DNA of 64,000 nucleotides, taken from contig CM053140.1 in assembly GCA_028571685.1 (NCBI GenBank), positions 22,239,501 to 22,303,500 on the forward strand. Reading direction: 5' to 3'. Both the position numbers and the translations under genes were made by a program. The stretch is from Heterohyrax brucei. Its lineage: Eukaryota; Chordata; Mammalia; Hyracoidea; Procaviidae. Below the pieces are notes generated by a model that ran no database searches, was not told the origin of the DNA, and was given only the letters and a program-made list of their open reading frames with translations. Within the stretch, counting starts at the first letter, position 1. Every line of letters starts with the position of its first letter. Shown piece by piece: positions 34,551 through 47,976 of this stretch.

Positions 34551-35439
34551 GACAGGACAAGAACCCAAACACGGTCCTGTTAGAGAGACAGATGTTCAGC
34601 ATTTTAACTGGATCACATTCTTCAAGACCAGAGAACATGCTCATCACCTCTACTGATTTGACAGGGACGGCCAATTTGAACACTGGCTATCTCAGTCAAG
34701 GGAAGAGAAAGTCACCAGGAGGCTGGCTGACAGGCTTTCATGAATGTGCCTACATTAAATGAAGGAGACAAGGGTGGGTGCCCAGTAAAGAAATTCTTCC
34801 TCCCTGATGAGGCTGGAAAACAGTGTTACTGGACAAAAACTCCAGGTTCTCTGTATCTTCCCTAAATAGCCAATCTCTGAGACACGTTGTAGGGTTGGTG
34901 ATGAAAGTTTATTACCGTGTCCTGTCGGACACAGGGAGCAGGAAAATATTTGTCCACCAAGGTCCTGCTCAAATTTTGTCAGGCAAGGTAGAAGTATTTA
35001 AACGGAGAGGGGGTTCCATGCAAAATGTAAATAGAGGTACTGGGGCTGGTGCCAGGGAAACAATTGGTTGGAAAGGGTTGAAAAGGGGTATCCGATGGTG
35101 GGGCTCAGAGGTCCTTTGAAGATACCTATCAGGAATAGGAATCCAGAAGGCCTTCGTCAGAGGTCCCAGCTGTGGCCTGGGTCTTTCGCTGGCTCCTCCG
35201 TCTGTTTTCATGTGGCTAAAAAGCTCTGAAAAACTACAGGCATTATTTCCACAGCTCCTGTCAGTGCCAGGGCCAGGGCCAGGAATTTTTAAGACAGGAA
35301 AAATAACAAGCTAAGCTTACAGAGAAAATTTAATCTTTGCTTCCTATCTCAACTTCCTTTTTTAAAATCGGGGTGTCTAAACCTTATCTCCTATTTCAAG
35401 AGGATGGGGGAAGAGATTGATAGAATTTCTTGATTCATT
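34551..35439 (-). mobile_element. Possible minus-strand LTR fragment
   Basis: The complement of 34908-34913 is AATAAA, followed on the minus strand by 'ctttcatcaccaacc' and 'tgtctcagagattggc', an LTR-like R/U5 arrangement. No retroviral gene was recognised. The rest of the interval shows nothing I can name. Confidence 0.3.
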
Positions 35440-36130
35440 TCGGAGTGTTATCGGGGTTTTCTGAAGACCCTCAAGGATCCTTATCAACCTGCAAAAAAGA
35501 ATCATCTAGGCAGACGTGGCAGGCCCATGATAGATGGCTTGATGGGAAACTGAGTGTACAGCTGCGCTGGGCAGTGGCACAGTGTACGGGACTCCTGTCG
35601 CTGCACCACTGATGGAGCAGGGGCTGCATTTTTGTAGTCTGTCTCCACCAGGGTACAGCTGGGGACAACAACTCAGTGATGGGATCTGACATCTTGCCTT
35701 CTTTGTCAGGAGGCTGCTTGTCCTTTGTTTCAGTGCTCACGCAGACTTCAAAATGGTTCTTCCCAAATGGGCCTCCAGGACTGGCAACAGGACTTAGTAT
35801 GCGGTGTCCCATGGGAGCAGTTTCTTGCTCCCTTGGTTTGGTTCCCTGATGCTGATTCTAGTTCTCTTGTGCCCCCACTGGAAGGACATCTAGTGGTCAC
35901 TTCTACTGCATCTATGCGTGCCTCTAACTTGTGTTGAAACAGCTTCTCTGAAGAAGTAACTTGAGAGATAATGAAGCAACTCGTCCCTGTGAGTGGGCAG
36001 TGAATGAGTTGCTTATCGCTCCAGAATGTCCCAGGGTGTGGTTAGGCCAGCCCTGTCTCAGTCTCCCCTAGGAGATTCCATATTCGTAATTCTTGAAGGA
36101 AATACCATGGAGGTCTCTTCTGTTTCTGTT
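35440..36130. repeat. Duplicated spacer segment (partner 9270-10010)
   Basis: Direct-orientation homology to 9270-10010. No conserved coding frame. Confidence 0.65.
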
Positions 36131-38920
36131 TCATGCAGAACAGGGATGCAGGCCTACCCATCACGGTAGAAATCCCTTGCTGACTGTGCCAGGGATCTCT
36201 GCGGGCCAGGATGGTCACGAGCAGACATTCCTTAGAACCCAGGCATCATCATTCCCTTTACTAGGAAGGGTTCTAACCTGAAAGAAACTAACTACACAAG
36301 GCGTTTAAAGACACAAGGCCTGAAAACAGACAGAGCAAAATCCAAGTAATTGATGGGAGATGTACCAGTGAACAAAAGTTGGGGACATTTAGCTGTTAGG
36401 AATTTCTTTCTGACTCATCAGTTCAGGTTTTAGTAATGACAGTCAGGAGGGTCTTCAGCGCTACAAATTTTCTATTTCATAAATGTTAATACAAAATGTG
36501 AAGAGTAGCAAGTCTTCCATGATTCCATTTGAATGGCTCCTGTGAAAGCTTGCCTAAAAGACAGCCTTGAAGATTTCTTTGCCATTGTCTTTACACCTCA
36601 GCCCTCCTTGGATGGCTCTTTGTGAGTCTACCTCCAGCTGGGTCACACCCTGACTGCTCCGGAACAAGGAAAAGTGACCCATCAATCATTAACACTTGGA
36701 CTTACTGGACATCCTAGGTGGGAGCCATTGCAGGCTCTTTCAACTCCTGGTGCTGGTTTTTCACAGGATAACAACATTTAGTTCCTCACCAGGTTATTAA
36801 GCAAGAGACAGCAATCTTCTCATGAGTCGCATTGCCGTAGTGAGCAGTCTCAAAGTACCACAACATTTTACGCCAAGGCCTTCTTTCAACGTTTAGGTGT
36901 GTAAAACCAGGGAGGATGAGTTTTATGATGTCTTAATACAATCAGAATGCAGACTAAGAATATAACTATTCCTTGCAGTAGTCATCTATTTCATGGACAT
37001 AATTTTTGATGGTAACTAACTAAACATCTGGCGTTGGGAATGTTGTTACAATAATGTGAAAAAATAGCTCAATGTCTACTTTTAATGGGCAGATGACACT
37101 CTCCTGGGATGACAAGAAAACTGAGGCTGTTTAGTAATCTCATGTCAGCTTGGCTTATGAGGTCAGTGAGCACTGTTTCTAGCTTCCATCCCATGAGGAC
37201 CTCAGTTTGTTGTCTTATACTCATTTGTTGTCTTATACTCACTGACGGCCTTCTCAAAGAGTTTGTCAGTTCAACTATACCATAAGTAGGAATAAAAGCT
37301 CTTGGAAATGATTAATGCTAGCCTGTGTGGCGGACCATGACACCTCTTCTGACTCAACATTACCTTTGCCAAATTTACCAGCATCATTCCTATGAATAGC
37401 TAATGGTCATCTTAAAGTTCCCGAAGCACATCGTAAACATATTCACAAGCAATCTGAAGAAGAGCAATTTGATAAATTCACTCAGTTAGAAAGGAATCTA
37501 AATTAGTACAGTTGGATTTAACACACGCACACATGAATCTATAATCAGCACACAAAGTGTGTTTAGAGAAAACTGAAGTTACAGAAACACTTGTGACAAG
37601 TTTTCAGTACAGAATGAATGATTATCAAGGTAACAGCACAGACCTCCCCTGCTGGAAGGCTTCAAATACTCCCTTTAAAATATGCTATATGTCCCTTTGA
37701 GGACACGCTGCCTCTCCTTGGTTTGCCTCCTAACAGTCATGGGTCACTGTCTCAGAAGCAGAAATGGAAAATAAGATGCAATGGAGTCTGAGCCATGGGG
37801 TATTCAGGAATCAGTTTTGTTTTTTCCCAAGCTTACCGTTCCAAAGGATAGAAAAAGGCTGTAGCCTCTCTGGGTTACCCCAATCTTCACGAAAGCCAGA
37901 AATCAAGATTCCAGAAAAACTATGTCTACCTTTCTCATGGTGTCCTCTTTTGGATCAAGCTCTCACCATACAATCTTGGATCCAAAAAGTTTAAGAAATG
38001 GTCATTGAACGCCATGTGTTTTCAAAGATATTAGGTAACTTACAGTGAAGAAGGAAGCCTAACAGAAACACTAACTATACCATTAGGCCAGCAGTCTGAA
38101 ATAACTAATGAACCTATGACCCTAAGGTCCTTGAATGAGGAAACAAATCTCAGGAGGGGGTTGTTCCTGCTGAAGCACTATCAGTACCTGTTTCTCATTA
38201 CCTCCGTAACAACTGTATTCTGTAAAACCTCAGATTTCATAGTAATCCAAATACAGCAACATTTATGTACTAAGGCACAAAGGGCTCCTTCGTAGAGCAG
38301 GAAATGTAATGTTATTCTGCTTTGTAAAATCACAGCTCAAACTTCAGTCATTTTTCTGATTACAATATTTAGAAAAAACTTTGCTGTATTTCACAACAGG
38401 AATTCTTGATTTGAGAATTAAAATACCTAAACCCATTAGTTAAATAACTTAGGAAAAGGGAAAATGGTTTCTTATAGCTAGAAAGTAGGACCTTAAAATA
38501 TCAACAATATTCCCATATAAAACCCAAGTGGGTTTCTCTGTGGCACGGAAAGCAAAAGTATATAAAGCTAAATTATGACAAATGTCTATTAACTCAATTT
38601 AATAACAGCAATTTACCTAAAAGTTTTGGACATTATGTTAAGCCTGTAATTGAAACAGTTTCTGTCAAGAGTCCCAAGTTTTCATTCAACTTGTACTATG
38701 TCTCACAGTTTGACCAGTCTAATTTTAACCCATAAAGGTTCTATCAACTGGCTTTGGAAACCACAAAGTCTCTCTGGTCAGCTGACTAATTCTCCTCCTG
38801 AGGGTGACACATCTTTACAGGACATTTCAGACGTGTCTCAAGGTTCCTCTAACAAAACAAGACAAAATTTCTTTACACTTATTTCACAATTTGGATTCAC
38901 TCAGCTTCAGATACTTATAA
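36131..38920. other. A/T-rich stretch, no recognisable feature
   Basis: No SINE, LINE or LTR text that I can name and no frame longer than 76 codons except near 38650 (100 codons, no domain). A local direct repeat 'gttgtcttatactca' occurs twice at 37208-37240. No partner elsewhere in the window was noticed. Confidence 0.45.
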
Positions 38921-39073
38921 TCCATTGCGATCCAATCAATTCTAACTCATAGCAACCCTAAAGGACAGAGTCGAACTGCTCCATAGAGTTTCTAAGGAGC
39001 ACCTGGTGGATTACAACTGCCCACCTCCTGTTTAGCAGATGTAGCACTTAACCACCATGCCACTAGGGTTTCC
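38921..39073 (-). repeat. AfroSINE-type SINE, minus strand
   Basis: Reverse complement order: 'attctaactcatagcaaccc', 'gagcacctggtgga', 'cttaaccaccatgccactag', 'ggtttcc'. Confidence 0.85.
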
Positions 39074-39451
39074 TCGGATCATTGTCGCCAGTAGCCATTC
39101 TTCTTCTTATCTGTCTTAAAACTGCCTCCACCTAGGTGGAGGGTCTTTTAGAAGCTGTTCTGGAGCTATATATACCACCTTAGAGGCTAGAAAACAGGGA
39201 GAGGTGATCTTGTCCTGCCCTCATTCCTTTCACTCATAAAAAAGACACATGTTTCAGTTGACCAACCTGTTCTCAAGGACAAAAGATACTTCATTTCCCT
39301 TTTACTGTTAGGGAACTACTACTTGGATTTTCACACATACATACATTTTTCCTTGTCTGGGACCTACAACCAAGGTCTGTAAGTTAGGCTTTTCAGCTCA
39401 GTGACAGTTCTTTTCCGATGTACTCAAAATTTTGCTTTCTTTTACATCTCA

Positions 39452-39613
39452 AGTGGAAACCCTGGTAACATAGTGGGTTAAGTCCTACATCTGCTAACCA
39501 AAACATCAGCAGTTCAAATCAGACAGGGGCTCCTTGAAAACTCTCTGGGGCCATTCTGCTGACCTCTAGGGCTGCCATGAGTTGGACCTAATTCGACGAC
39601 AGTGGGTTTTTAC
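39452..39613 (+). repeat. AfroSINE-type SINE with target-site duplication
   Basis: Full SINE order from 'ggaaaccctggtaac' to 'aattcgacgacagtgggttt'. It is flanked by the direct repeat ACATCTCA (39444-39451 and 39614-39621), the expected retroposition signature. Confidence 0.9.
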
Positions 39614-39621
39614 ACATCTCA

Positions 39622-40174
39622 GCTTAGCCAAGACACCCCACACCTTGATTAGGAGGATTTAGGCATCAGAGATTTCTCCCACATGTAGAAACAGTTGTCA
39701 GTCTCAAAGAATTTAAACTAGAAATATCCTCAAATCATTCTGGCTCAGGGGACTCTGCTACAGGTAAAGCCTATCCTGGCCATGACTTGACAAGACGGGG
39801 AAGTCTGAACAAGACATTGAAGGCAAAGAGACTCAAGAAACACTTAACAGAAAAACATTTCTTCACAAAAACAGAGACAGGGAATACAACAATAGTTAGA
39901 AAAACAAGTCCAGGGTTAAATGGGCCAAAGTTGCCAGCCAAGGTCAAACTTTCAAAGTTTTCCACACTCAACAAACACTCTGCCTAGATGACTAAAACAA
40001 TCTTTCAAAAACTTTTCACAGAAGGGTCTCTGCAACTGAATATAAACTTGACCAAAATACTGAGTGGCTGAAAAAACAGGTTTTTGGACAGAAGGCCAGC
40101 AGGAAAAGTAAAGCTGGTTGGGCAGTAAAAGGTTAAAAGAAGGCTCCTGGCTCTAGGACTGAACAGCACGACGA
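39622..40174. other. No recognisable feature
   Basis: Short frames on both strands (66-67 codons), none with a recognisable domain. Confidence 0.4.
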
Positions 40175-41200
40175 CATGAAAACAGGAATTGACAGACCAT
40201 CAAACGTGATGCTTCCATAAACACATGCAGTGCTGGAAGGCGAGGCCTCACCTGTCAATACTAAGGAAACTGGAAGACTGCTACCTGGCCAACCAACTAC
40301 AAGCAGTCCTTTCTTGGACCCATTTCAAAGAAAGGTGATCAAACACAACACAGAAACTGCTGAAAAATATCAGTGATATCAAATACAAGGAAAATCTGGC
40401 TGAAGATCATTGTGCTGTGATCAGTGCCTTTTGTGTGAGGCTTCTCTAGCCATGGCCTTCTAACTCCTACCCATGTGATCAGGCAGGACAGTGTGACAGT
40501 GCGGTCCAGGCTGACAAAGAGTACTGGTCCCTATCTCCTTAAGTGACAGCTAATTACAGAGCAGTGAGGGAGATGCGGTCACCCGCACAGAAGCATGGCC
40601 TTGAGCTGACAGAGCATTCTTTGGGCCCAGATCACTGTGCTGGAAAGCTCTTGGAAGCAGGTACTAGAGAGAGAACAAGCTGGGAACCAGTGGCAGGAGA
40701 GACCTCACAGCAGGAGAGATCATGCTGGGCTTCCCAGTCCACAAGACACAAAGCTGAGGGCCTGTGATCAGTGGCTGATAGACAGGGAGAGACCTGCCTC
40801 CAGGACAGGATAGTCTTTGGGGAAACACACAAGGGAAATCCTATGGAAAACGTGGCCTCTCTTTTTGAATCAAGAGCTGGGAGTAACACAGACAGCCTGA
40901 GGTCCTCCGTAACTAGTGTGACCAAAACTATCAACAAGCAATCAAGGATGAAAAGATCAAAGCATTACCAACATCCTGGGACACTTAGGTAAGTCCCTCC
41001 AAATTATGTAAATTTCTTCAAGGTTGTTTTTCAGAAGAAACCAGAAGGAAGCAACTCTGAAGACATGCACAGAAATTCCCATTTCGACAGCTACATGTCC
41101 TTCCACTGGGAGCACCAAATACATGTAGTCAGGAACCGGGAACTGAACCAAAGAACCAAGAGACTCCATGCACAACACCCCATAATGAGTCTGCTACCAG
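40175..41200. repeat. Duplicated spacer segment (partner 6573-7660)
   Basis: See 6573-7660. Here it lies upstream of the fused kinase relics, whereas the partner lies downstream of a kinase relic. Confidence 0.7.
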
Positions 41201-42110
41201 TCCCAGAAAGCCTCAGAGAAAGGAACTCCCTAGATCCTGTCACTGATTTGACCCTAAGTGACCTGGTTCAAGTTCAGCAAATCAGAGTTGCAACTTTGGT
41301 CTCCTGATCAGTAGACAACTGGGCTCCTCCTCCCACAGGCACCAGGGTGCAACCTTCACACCAGAAAAATTTATTAAGTCCAAGTACTTACAGACAGAGA
41401 ATGGGTCAGTCTCTGTGACCAGCAAAGAGCTGGTAAATAGCTTGTAGTGTTCCTTGCATTCGTAAGGGTAAAAGGTGGTGTAGGAAATAGCCTTTGGTTT
41501 CAGTTTAAGGGTCATGCATCAGCAACTCCATGATTGGTTCTCTCCTGAAGGATAAAATAATGGTATGGAGATTGGATAAAAAAAGGGGCTAGATCCTTTC
41601 TAGATCATCCTCCTGAGGAGGTAGGTACCCACAGGTAGCCACAGCTCAAACTGCCAGGAGGAAATGTTACATCTACAATTACTGTTCTGAAACACTGATT
41701 GGGAGTTTAGTGAGGATATGATGAGGTGGTCTGTGGTGGCCATCAGGTTCCCCAGCTACCCCTGTCATTTCCCCCTTGAGGAGACATGGGCCTGAAATCT
41801 TGAAAGGAACGTGGGAAGTCGACTCGCTCTGGCTACTTCCTGCTGTTTGGCATTATAGTCCTGCCTACCTGTCAAACCCATGTTCCTGAAATACTATCTT
41901 GAAAACGTTGAGATGCCTCATCTACCTACCACTTACCTGGTGGGCACAGGCTGAGTATTCTTGTAGGACCATGACATTCACTAGGCGTAGTTGTAGCTTG
42001 GAGCCGTGTCTTTTATCTAAGAAGCCAATTTGAAGATGTGCTGTATGTTGTCCTGGATCTGGTCAGATTTACTAACATAAAACAACATTGTTTCTTGAGA
42101 TATAGGCAGG
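41201..42110. other. No recognisable feature
   Basis: No long open frame and no repeat I can name. The kinase relic begins at its right edge. Confidence 0.4.
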
Positions 42111-42707
42111 TGCTGCCTCCAGCTGCTGTGAAAAGGTCGAGGAAATCAGTGTGGGACACTGCCATCTGCTGAGACCATTGGGACGGGGACATGGGTCAGA
42201 GTCAAGTTACTCTGGCACATCATCATAGGCAAACAGGTAGCCGAGAAGAGTCAAAAAGAGCCCACAGCCATCTTCCAACCTCCTGACACTAGGCTCGCAC
42301 ATAAAAATCATGAAGGATCTCCACAATCCAAATATTTTAAATTCCATCCATTAGTGTAGGCCCTACAGGTGTGCCACAAATATGGAACCCACAAATGTGC
42401 CCTTGGATGACAGAAAGAATATCAAACCTACTGACTTTCATTTTAGAACTGAATTCACTGAGGAGAGCTAGCTGAAAACTTTCTGGGGAAGTCTCCCTTA
42501 TATTATGCTCCAGAACTCCTGCCTGGAGAAAAGTTCCATGGACACTGTCCTCGAGGTGCAGAGCTTGGGAGTCACCCCGTATTTCATGGGAAGTGGGTCC
42601 CTACCTTTTCGTGGTGATGCCTTCAATGAACTACCAAAGTTAAATACCAGACGAAGAGTATAACAGTCTTTCTACATGTCTATGTCACGTGAACACTCAC
42701 TAAATCC
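42111..42707 (+). pseudogene. SMOK-like kinase pseudogene, truncated (subfamily B, first of fused pair)
   Basis: Begins in the N-terminal leader ('gctgctgtgaaaaggtcgagg'-like) and glycine loop. It keeps the 'KIMKDLHNPNI' helix (about 42307), jumps by deletion to a ruined catalytic region, has DFH in place of DFG (about 42434), and continues to the C-lobe 'GVTPYFMGSGSLPF' (about 42570-42605) and 'gaacactcactaaatcca'. At about 42707 it fuses directly to the intron end of the next copy. Multiple stops and frameshifts. Confidence 0.8.
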
Positions 42708-43700
42708 AGTTTTCCTTTTGTCACCCCCATGCTCCATTTTAATCACACCACAAGGGTACCTCTTGTCCCAAAGCCCATTGATCCTTGACACAACATTGAA
42801 CATGCTGCAGAGCGACTTAGCATTTCCTGTTGAGGAGGAAATCTACGTGGGACACCACCAGCTCCTAAGAATCATCAGGAAGCGGACATTTGCCAGAGTC
42901 CAGTTAGCCCAGCACATCAACACTGCCAAGAGGTAGCCCAGAAAAGAGTTAAAAAGAGACAACAGACATCCTTCAACCTCCAGACATGGTACCCAGAGAT
43001 AAAAATCCAGAAGGATCTCAATCATTCAAGAATTTTAATGCTGTTTCAAGTCATAGAGAAAAACCACCTCTTTGGTATAGTGATGGGGTAGGTAAGTACA
43101 GGCATCTAGTGTGATCATCTGGAGGCTCATCGCTTCATGAGCGGAACAGAGGCCCTGAAAACATTCTGCCTATCAGAGTTGCCCTTACAGGTTTGCCATG
43201 ACAACTGTGTTGTACATACGGGTATCAAACCAGAACAGGTGCTCTTAGATGAGAGAAGGAACATCAAAATTGCTGACACTGCTTTGAGAGCTGAATTCAC
43301 CAATGAGAGCGACCTAAGAACATTCTGTGGCAGAGTTCATTGCAGTGCCTACAGCTCCTACAAGGAGAAAAGTATCATGGACTCCCGTTGGATGTGTGGA
43401 GCCTGGATGTCACCATGTACTTCATGCTAAGTGGATCTCGGCATTTCCAGGGACAGATCTTAACTGAGCTATCAAAGCAGGTCCTAGAGGAAGAACATGA
43501 CGTTCCTTTCCACATGTCTACACCGTGTGAATGGTTGTGAAGCCAAATATTCAATGGTGAGACAAGAAAGACAGCCATATCAGAGGACATGCTAGAACTT
43601 CCACACATGAATCTGGATAATGAAGAAAAACAAAAGTGGTATGTGCAATCATTTCCAGACTATGAGGACCCCGATGAATTGAGGCCAAAGTGAACACAGG
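42708..43700 (+). pseudogene. SMOK-like kinase pseudogene (subfamily B, second of fused pair)
   Basis: The intron 3' end and acceptor 'caccacaag' at 42754 are retained. The second exon starts at 42755. The leader and glycine-loop region code EEEIYVGHHQLLRI, then a frameshift. A 97-codon frame (43137-43430) covers the catalytic core: VVHTGIKPEQVLL (HRD changed to HTG), IADTALRAEF (DFG changed to DTA), TFCGRV. The C-lobe follows to the UBA segment, which is cut at about 43700 by the inverted repeat shared with 26910-27205. Not a functional kinase. Confidence 0.85.
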
Positions 43701-44010
43701 TCTTCCTGGTCCGTTTTCGTCTGGAAGCTGAGCTGAAACGTGTCCACCATGGGTGACTCTGCGGGTGTTTGAATACTGGTGATAAAGCTTGCATCAGTAC
43801 AGCTACATGGAAGTGTCCACAGTACAACAAATGGACTCATGGGTAAATGCCTACTCTGATACAACCTCATTAATAAAACCTAAGAAGCCTGTTCTAAAAT
43901 GCTATTTCTTCCACAATTACATTGTTAGGTACCTTGGAGTCCAAAACGACAGAAAGGGCCACCTAAACTAGAGGCTGTCAGCCACAGTCAAGAACTAGAT
44001 GGTACCTGGA
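43700..44010 (-). repeat. Second arm of the 300-bp inverted repeat (partner 26910-27205)
   Basis: Read on the minus strand it matches 26910-27205 with roughly 15-20 differences by eye, noticeably closer than most of the direct block duplication. It truncates the kinase relic on its left. Confidence 0.8.
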
Positions 44011-44440
44011 GAGGTCTAAAGGGCCTGTGGCCTCCGCCTCCTCCAGTGTGGCTCACTCTGTCCCTAGCTCCCAGCGTGCAGACTGTTTTCTCTACCTCAC
44101 TTGCCCTGACTTTCACGAAGGAACGAACGATACTGAGTTCTCAGCTCCCTCAGGGATTCACACACTAATTTTGGCCAAATAACTCTGTCCATCTCACATG
44201 GTATCAAATTTGCTTAACCATGGAGATAGCCAAACCTAACTAATTTTTTGAATCTTCACTTCAATAATTTGCAGCCTATCCTGACTTTCAAGTTTTGTTC
44301 CTTGATTAAAGGTATTAGATGTCCCTGGTTTTTCAAACCAATGAGCAGACCCTCTGTATACTGTTTTCTTGTCCTTTCTGGCCTATGACACTGATCACTG
44401 AGGACACAAACAGATTATCTCCTGCTGCATAAGCTCTTGC

Positions 44441-44605
44441 AAAATCCTAGTGTTGTAGTGCTTAAGTGCTACATCTACAAATCAAAAGTTCAGCAGTTCA
44501 AATCCACGGGGTGCTACTTGGAGACTCTATGGGGCAGTTCTACTCTGTTCTGAAAGGACACTGTGAATCAGAATCAACTCCACAGCAATGAGTTTGGTTG
44601 TTTGG
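44441..44605 (+). repeat. AfroSINE-type SINE
   Basis: It has 'ttcagcagttcaaatccacg', 'tggggcagttctactctgtt' and a tail with 'gaatcaactccacagcaatg'. It has no counterpart in block 1. Confidence 0.85.
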
Positions 44606-44749
44606 GATGTATACTCTTGAGCAATACTATCCCAGTGAAATTCTCATTGTTCTCTTTCTGCACAGGGCAAGAAGGTAGACACTGGCCTTATTTGGTTTTT
44701 CAGAACTTAAAATGGGACTAGTGTAACTAAGGAACTCTATTTGGTCTTT

Positions 44750-44910
44750 TGTTGTTACTGTTAGGTGCCATTAAGTGAGTCTGGACCATACAAACCCTCG
44801 GAGAATTCAACAAAACACTGTCTGGTCCTGCACCATCCTCACAGTCGTTAGGCCTGGACTGATCATTGCTGCCACTGTGTCACTCTATCGCATTTCTTTT
44901 CTTTGGGCTG
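44750..44910 (-). repeat. RTE/SINE-type tail, minus strand
   Basis: Has 'gttaggtgccattaagtgag', then 'tgtctggtcctgcaccatcc', the reverse complement of the shared RTE/SINE 3' region. Confidence 0.65.
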
Positions 44911-46424
44911 TAATTCACTATGTGAAACATACACAACCAGTCACGGGACACCACCGTTCCACTGGACTCATCAGAAACCTACACGATCCATATCTCAGAA
45001 TGCGTGTGAAAGCCGCCATCGTCACAATTCAGAGCTTCAGAGCTCGGTTGCTCAAAGCATATCCCACAGGCTGGAGAGCTTGTAAAGGGAACATTTGAAC
45101 CAACGGGTTGTGTTCACATGATTCAGGTCTACCTCAACTGGCAGCAGGGACACTCTCTGGGAAAGTGACAAGTGAGGTCAGACCATCAGATGCCTACTTT
45201 TCTTCTATCAGTGGAAACACCTAGTGCCAAGGCTGAAAGGCAAAGGAAATCTTCATCTCAACGAAAAGTCTTGCAAAGCACACTGTGCCTCATGACATGA
45301 GGCTTGTGGATCTCACCCCAAACGATTCTTCTACCAACATTTCCCTGGGGCTCCAGTTCCTTCACAGAGATAGATACCTTACAGGAGTCAAGATCCTCTC
45401 TTCTTCCCAAGATCTCAAGTGGACTGCACACATTATTTAGACAGGAACAATCACCTAAAACTCCACAGGACATTTTCTGGATCAAAATGAACGGGGTTAC
45501 AAGGGTCAGGTAGAGCGACAAAGTGGGATGCTGCTCCAGAAACACCTACAATGTGGAAGCAGTTTTAGAATCTGGTGAGGCTTAAAGCCTGGGAGACTTA
45601 ATGTGCCTCATAGGAAAAGTCTACATCGTCAAAGGCAAAGCTGGCGGGGCTCTGAAGAAAGTGAGGACGGCGACACCTAGTCTCCAACAGTTACAGAGAA
45701 CACATAGGATGCCAGCGACAGAACGTGGCTAGAAATGTGCATGTTAGACAAACACAGCGTTAGCAAGTGGAAGAAAGGAGGTGTTTTCTACACAGTGACA
45801 AGGAACTCATTTAAATGACATTCAAATGTTTGGTGGAAGGCACTTATTTAAGGGATGAACTTCCAAAACTAGCTGAGGAGCTTTTTCAGGAAGACCTTAA
45901 AGGTGCAGCAAGGGATCTCCTTTCCACTTAGAGTAAAAAAGAGAGAGGAAAGAGATGGACTTTTAAATGAACTATGCAAAATTCAAACAAAATTTAAAGA
46001 CATGGAAAATTCTGTTGTACATACTAGGTCCATGCATTCTAGAATTTTCACCAAGCATATGGTTACACAATTTTGTAAAAGAGATTAAGCCAGTGACTAA
46101 CGATTCTAACCAACTACCATAGCAGAAAATTCATCAGCTCAAACTGAAGGGGACAGAGAAGGAACGGAAACAATACTGTCCACCTCTTTGAATTTCACAC
46201 GCATGGAACTGGTCAAAAGAGCTACATCTCTTGTCTTTCAGGAAAAGGACAGGACCATCATTGGAGCATTCCAAACATCAGCAGACATGTGGGAAAGAGC
46301 ACGGGAAACAGGCACAGCTGCCTCAGTTTCAAAGCGTGGAGTCACATCTCTGTTTAGTTATCTGGGTGCTGCTTAAACAGGAATACCACAAATGGGTGGC
46401 TTTAAAAAGAAAACCTTTTAAGTT

Positions 46425-46870
46425 TTTTTTTTATCATGATTAAGTGGAAATATACAATCCAAGTTAGTTCTCCGGCATGCCGCTCTACAACTCTATCTGC
46501 TCTGCCCACCCTGTGACAACATATTCCTCCTTTTCACTCTTTACTACTGGTATCCTCCCAACCAACATGTGTCCCCTCCTCTCTACCCTCTCATCTCTCC
46601 TACAGAAAGAAATCGGTTCAGTGGTCTTCTATAAATGTATAAAGTGATAAAGTACACACCACATGCTAACTCTGTGTCCCCAAGTACGGTCCTTTCTTAG
46701 TCTCAGTGTTCACCTCAGTACTGGCTTCAGGTCAGGGCAGCAACAAGGCTAGGGGCCATGTTCCCAGTGGACCCTCCAGGTTCTCAGACCATCAATTCTG
46801 GGCTTTTACTAGAGTTATTGAGCTGCACACCTCTTTTTCTTCTGTTATGTCAGGGACTCTATATTGGGTC
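46425..46870 (-). mobile_element. L1 3'UTR-like fragment, minus strand
   Basis: Duplication partner of 14195-14690. Confidence 0.65.
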
Positions 46871-46909
46871 TCCTACCAAGAACAATTTTCTTGGTCATGT
46901 CCAGGAGGC

Positions 46910-47310
46910 TAAAAGTCCAAATTCAGGTTGTCAGCTACAGGGGAAGGCTTCCCCTGCTGACACTGGAGGAAGTTCCTTGGCCTGAATCTCCCTGGACTAC
47001 AGGCTTCTGAGGCACAGGGGACCTAGTCTTTTCCAAAGTATGTGCTCAGCTCCTGGCACTGCTTTTCGGTGCTAAGAGATTCCCAAATCTCAGCTGACTC
47101 CCTTCCTGTTATATTCCAGTAGGCCACCCCAACCCACAATACAATCCCACACATTAAGTTCCATCCAACCAACTCAACTGCAGTCCATCCACCCTCATTA
47201 ACATGAGAGACACAGGATTTATACACGAAGGGCATTATACAATACCAGCAATCATGGCCTAGCTAAATGGCTACACAGATTTTGGGGGGGAACACAATTC
47301 ATTCCCTGAC
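46910..47310 (-). mobile_element. LTR-type dispersed repeat, minus strand
   Basis: Duplication partner of 14691-15075. Ends 'gaacacaattcattccctga'. Confidence 0.5.
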
Positions 47311-47976
47311 AGCTTCCTAGGTTTCCAAGAATCCGATGTCCATCCAGTCGGTTCTGGGGGATGGGATCACTGCCCAAAGCTAAGAGGACAAGGTGGCCAT
47401 GCCCAGTGGACCTACTGGGGTCCAAGACATGCAGCTCCCACTCAGAGGGACTAAGAGAATAATAGCCCTCAAAGCCAATGGGCTGTAAGTGCCATCCTAG
47501 TGGGTCTGGAAGGTGCAGCTGAATCCCAGAGCCTAGGGGCCTCCTCCCACTATCCAGAGAGCATGGGCAACACCCAGAGTCCAGAGGACAACAGTAACAC
47601 CCAGATGGCCCCAAACAGCAGAAGGTTATTATGCAACCTTGACAACTAATCTAGTTGTTCTGTTGGTTTTGGACATGCTTGGTGCCCATTATCCTTTCTT
47701 TTTCTTCAATTTCCCTCATTGGGAATGGAAAGGTCGATCTCGCACCCCTTTGTACCACTGTCCTTCAGAAATAGTCTGCTAGATTTCATAGGCTGACAGA
47801 TGAAGAATTTGGCCCCAGGATCAAATATTCCTAAAGTTTTAACTACAGGTGACAGAGGTGATTCAGAAGATCCGGTTCTGGTCTTAGAGTTGGTTTGACA
47901 CTTCTCAGAGACGTCCTGGGGTGACTGTGTTTTGGATGTTCCAAGGACAGGAATTTGGAGAGGCCAGAGTGTGGAA

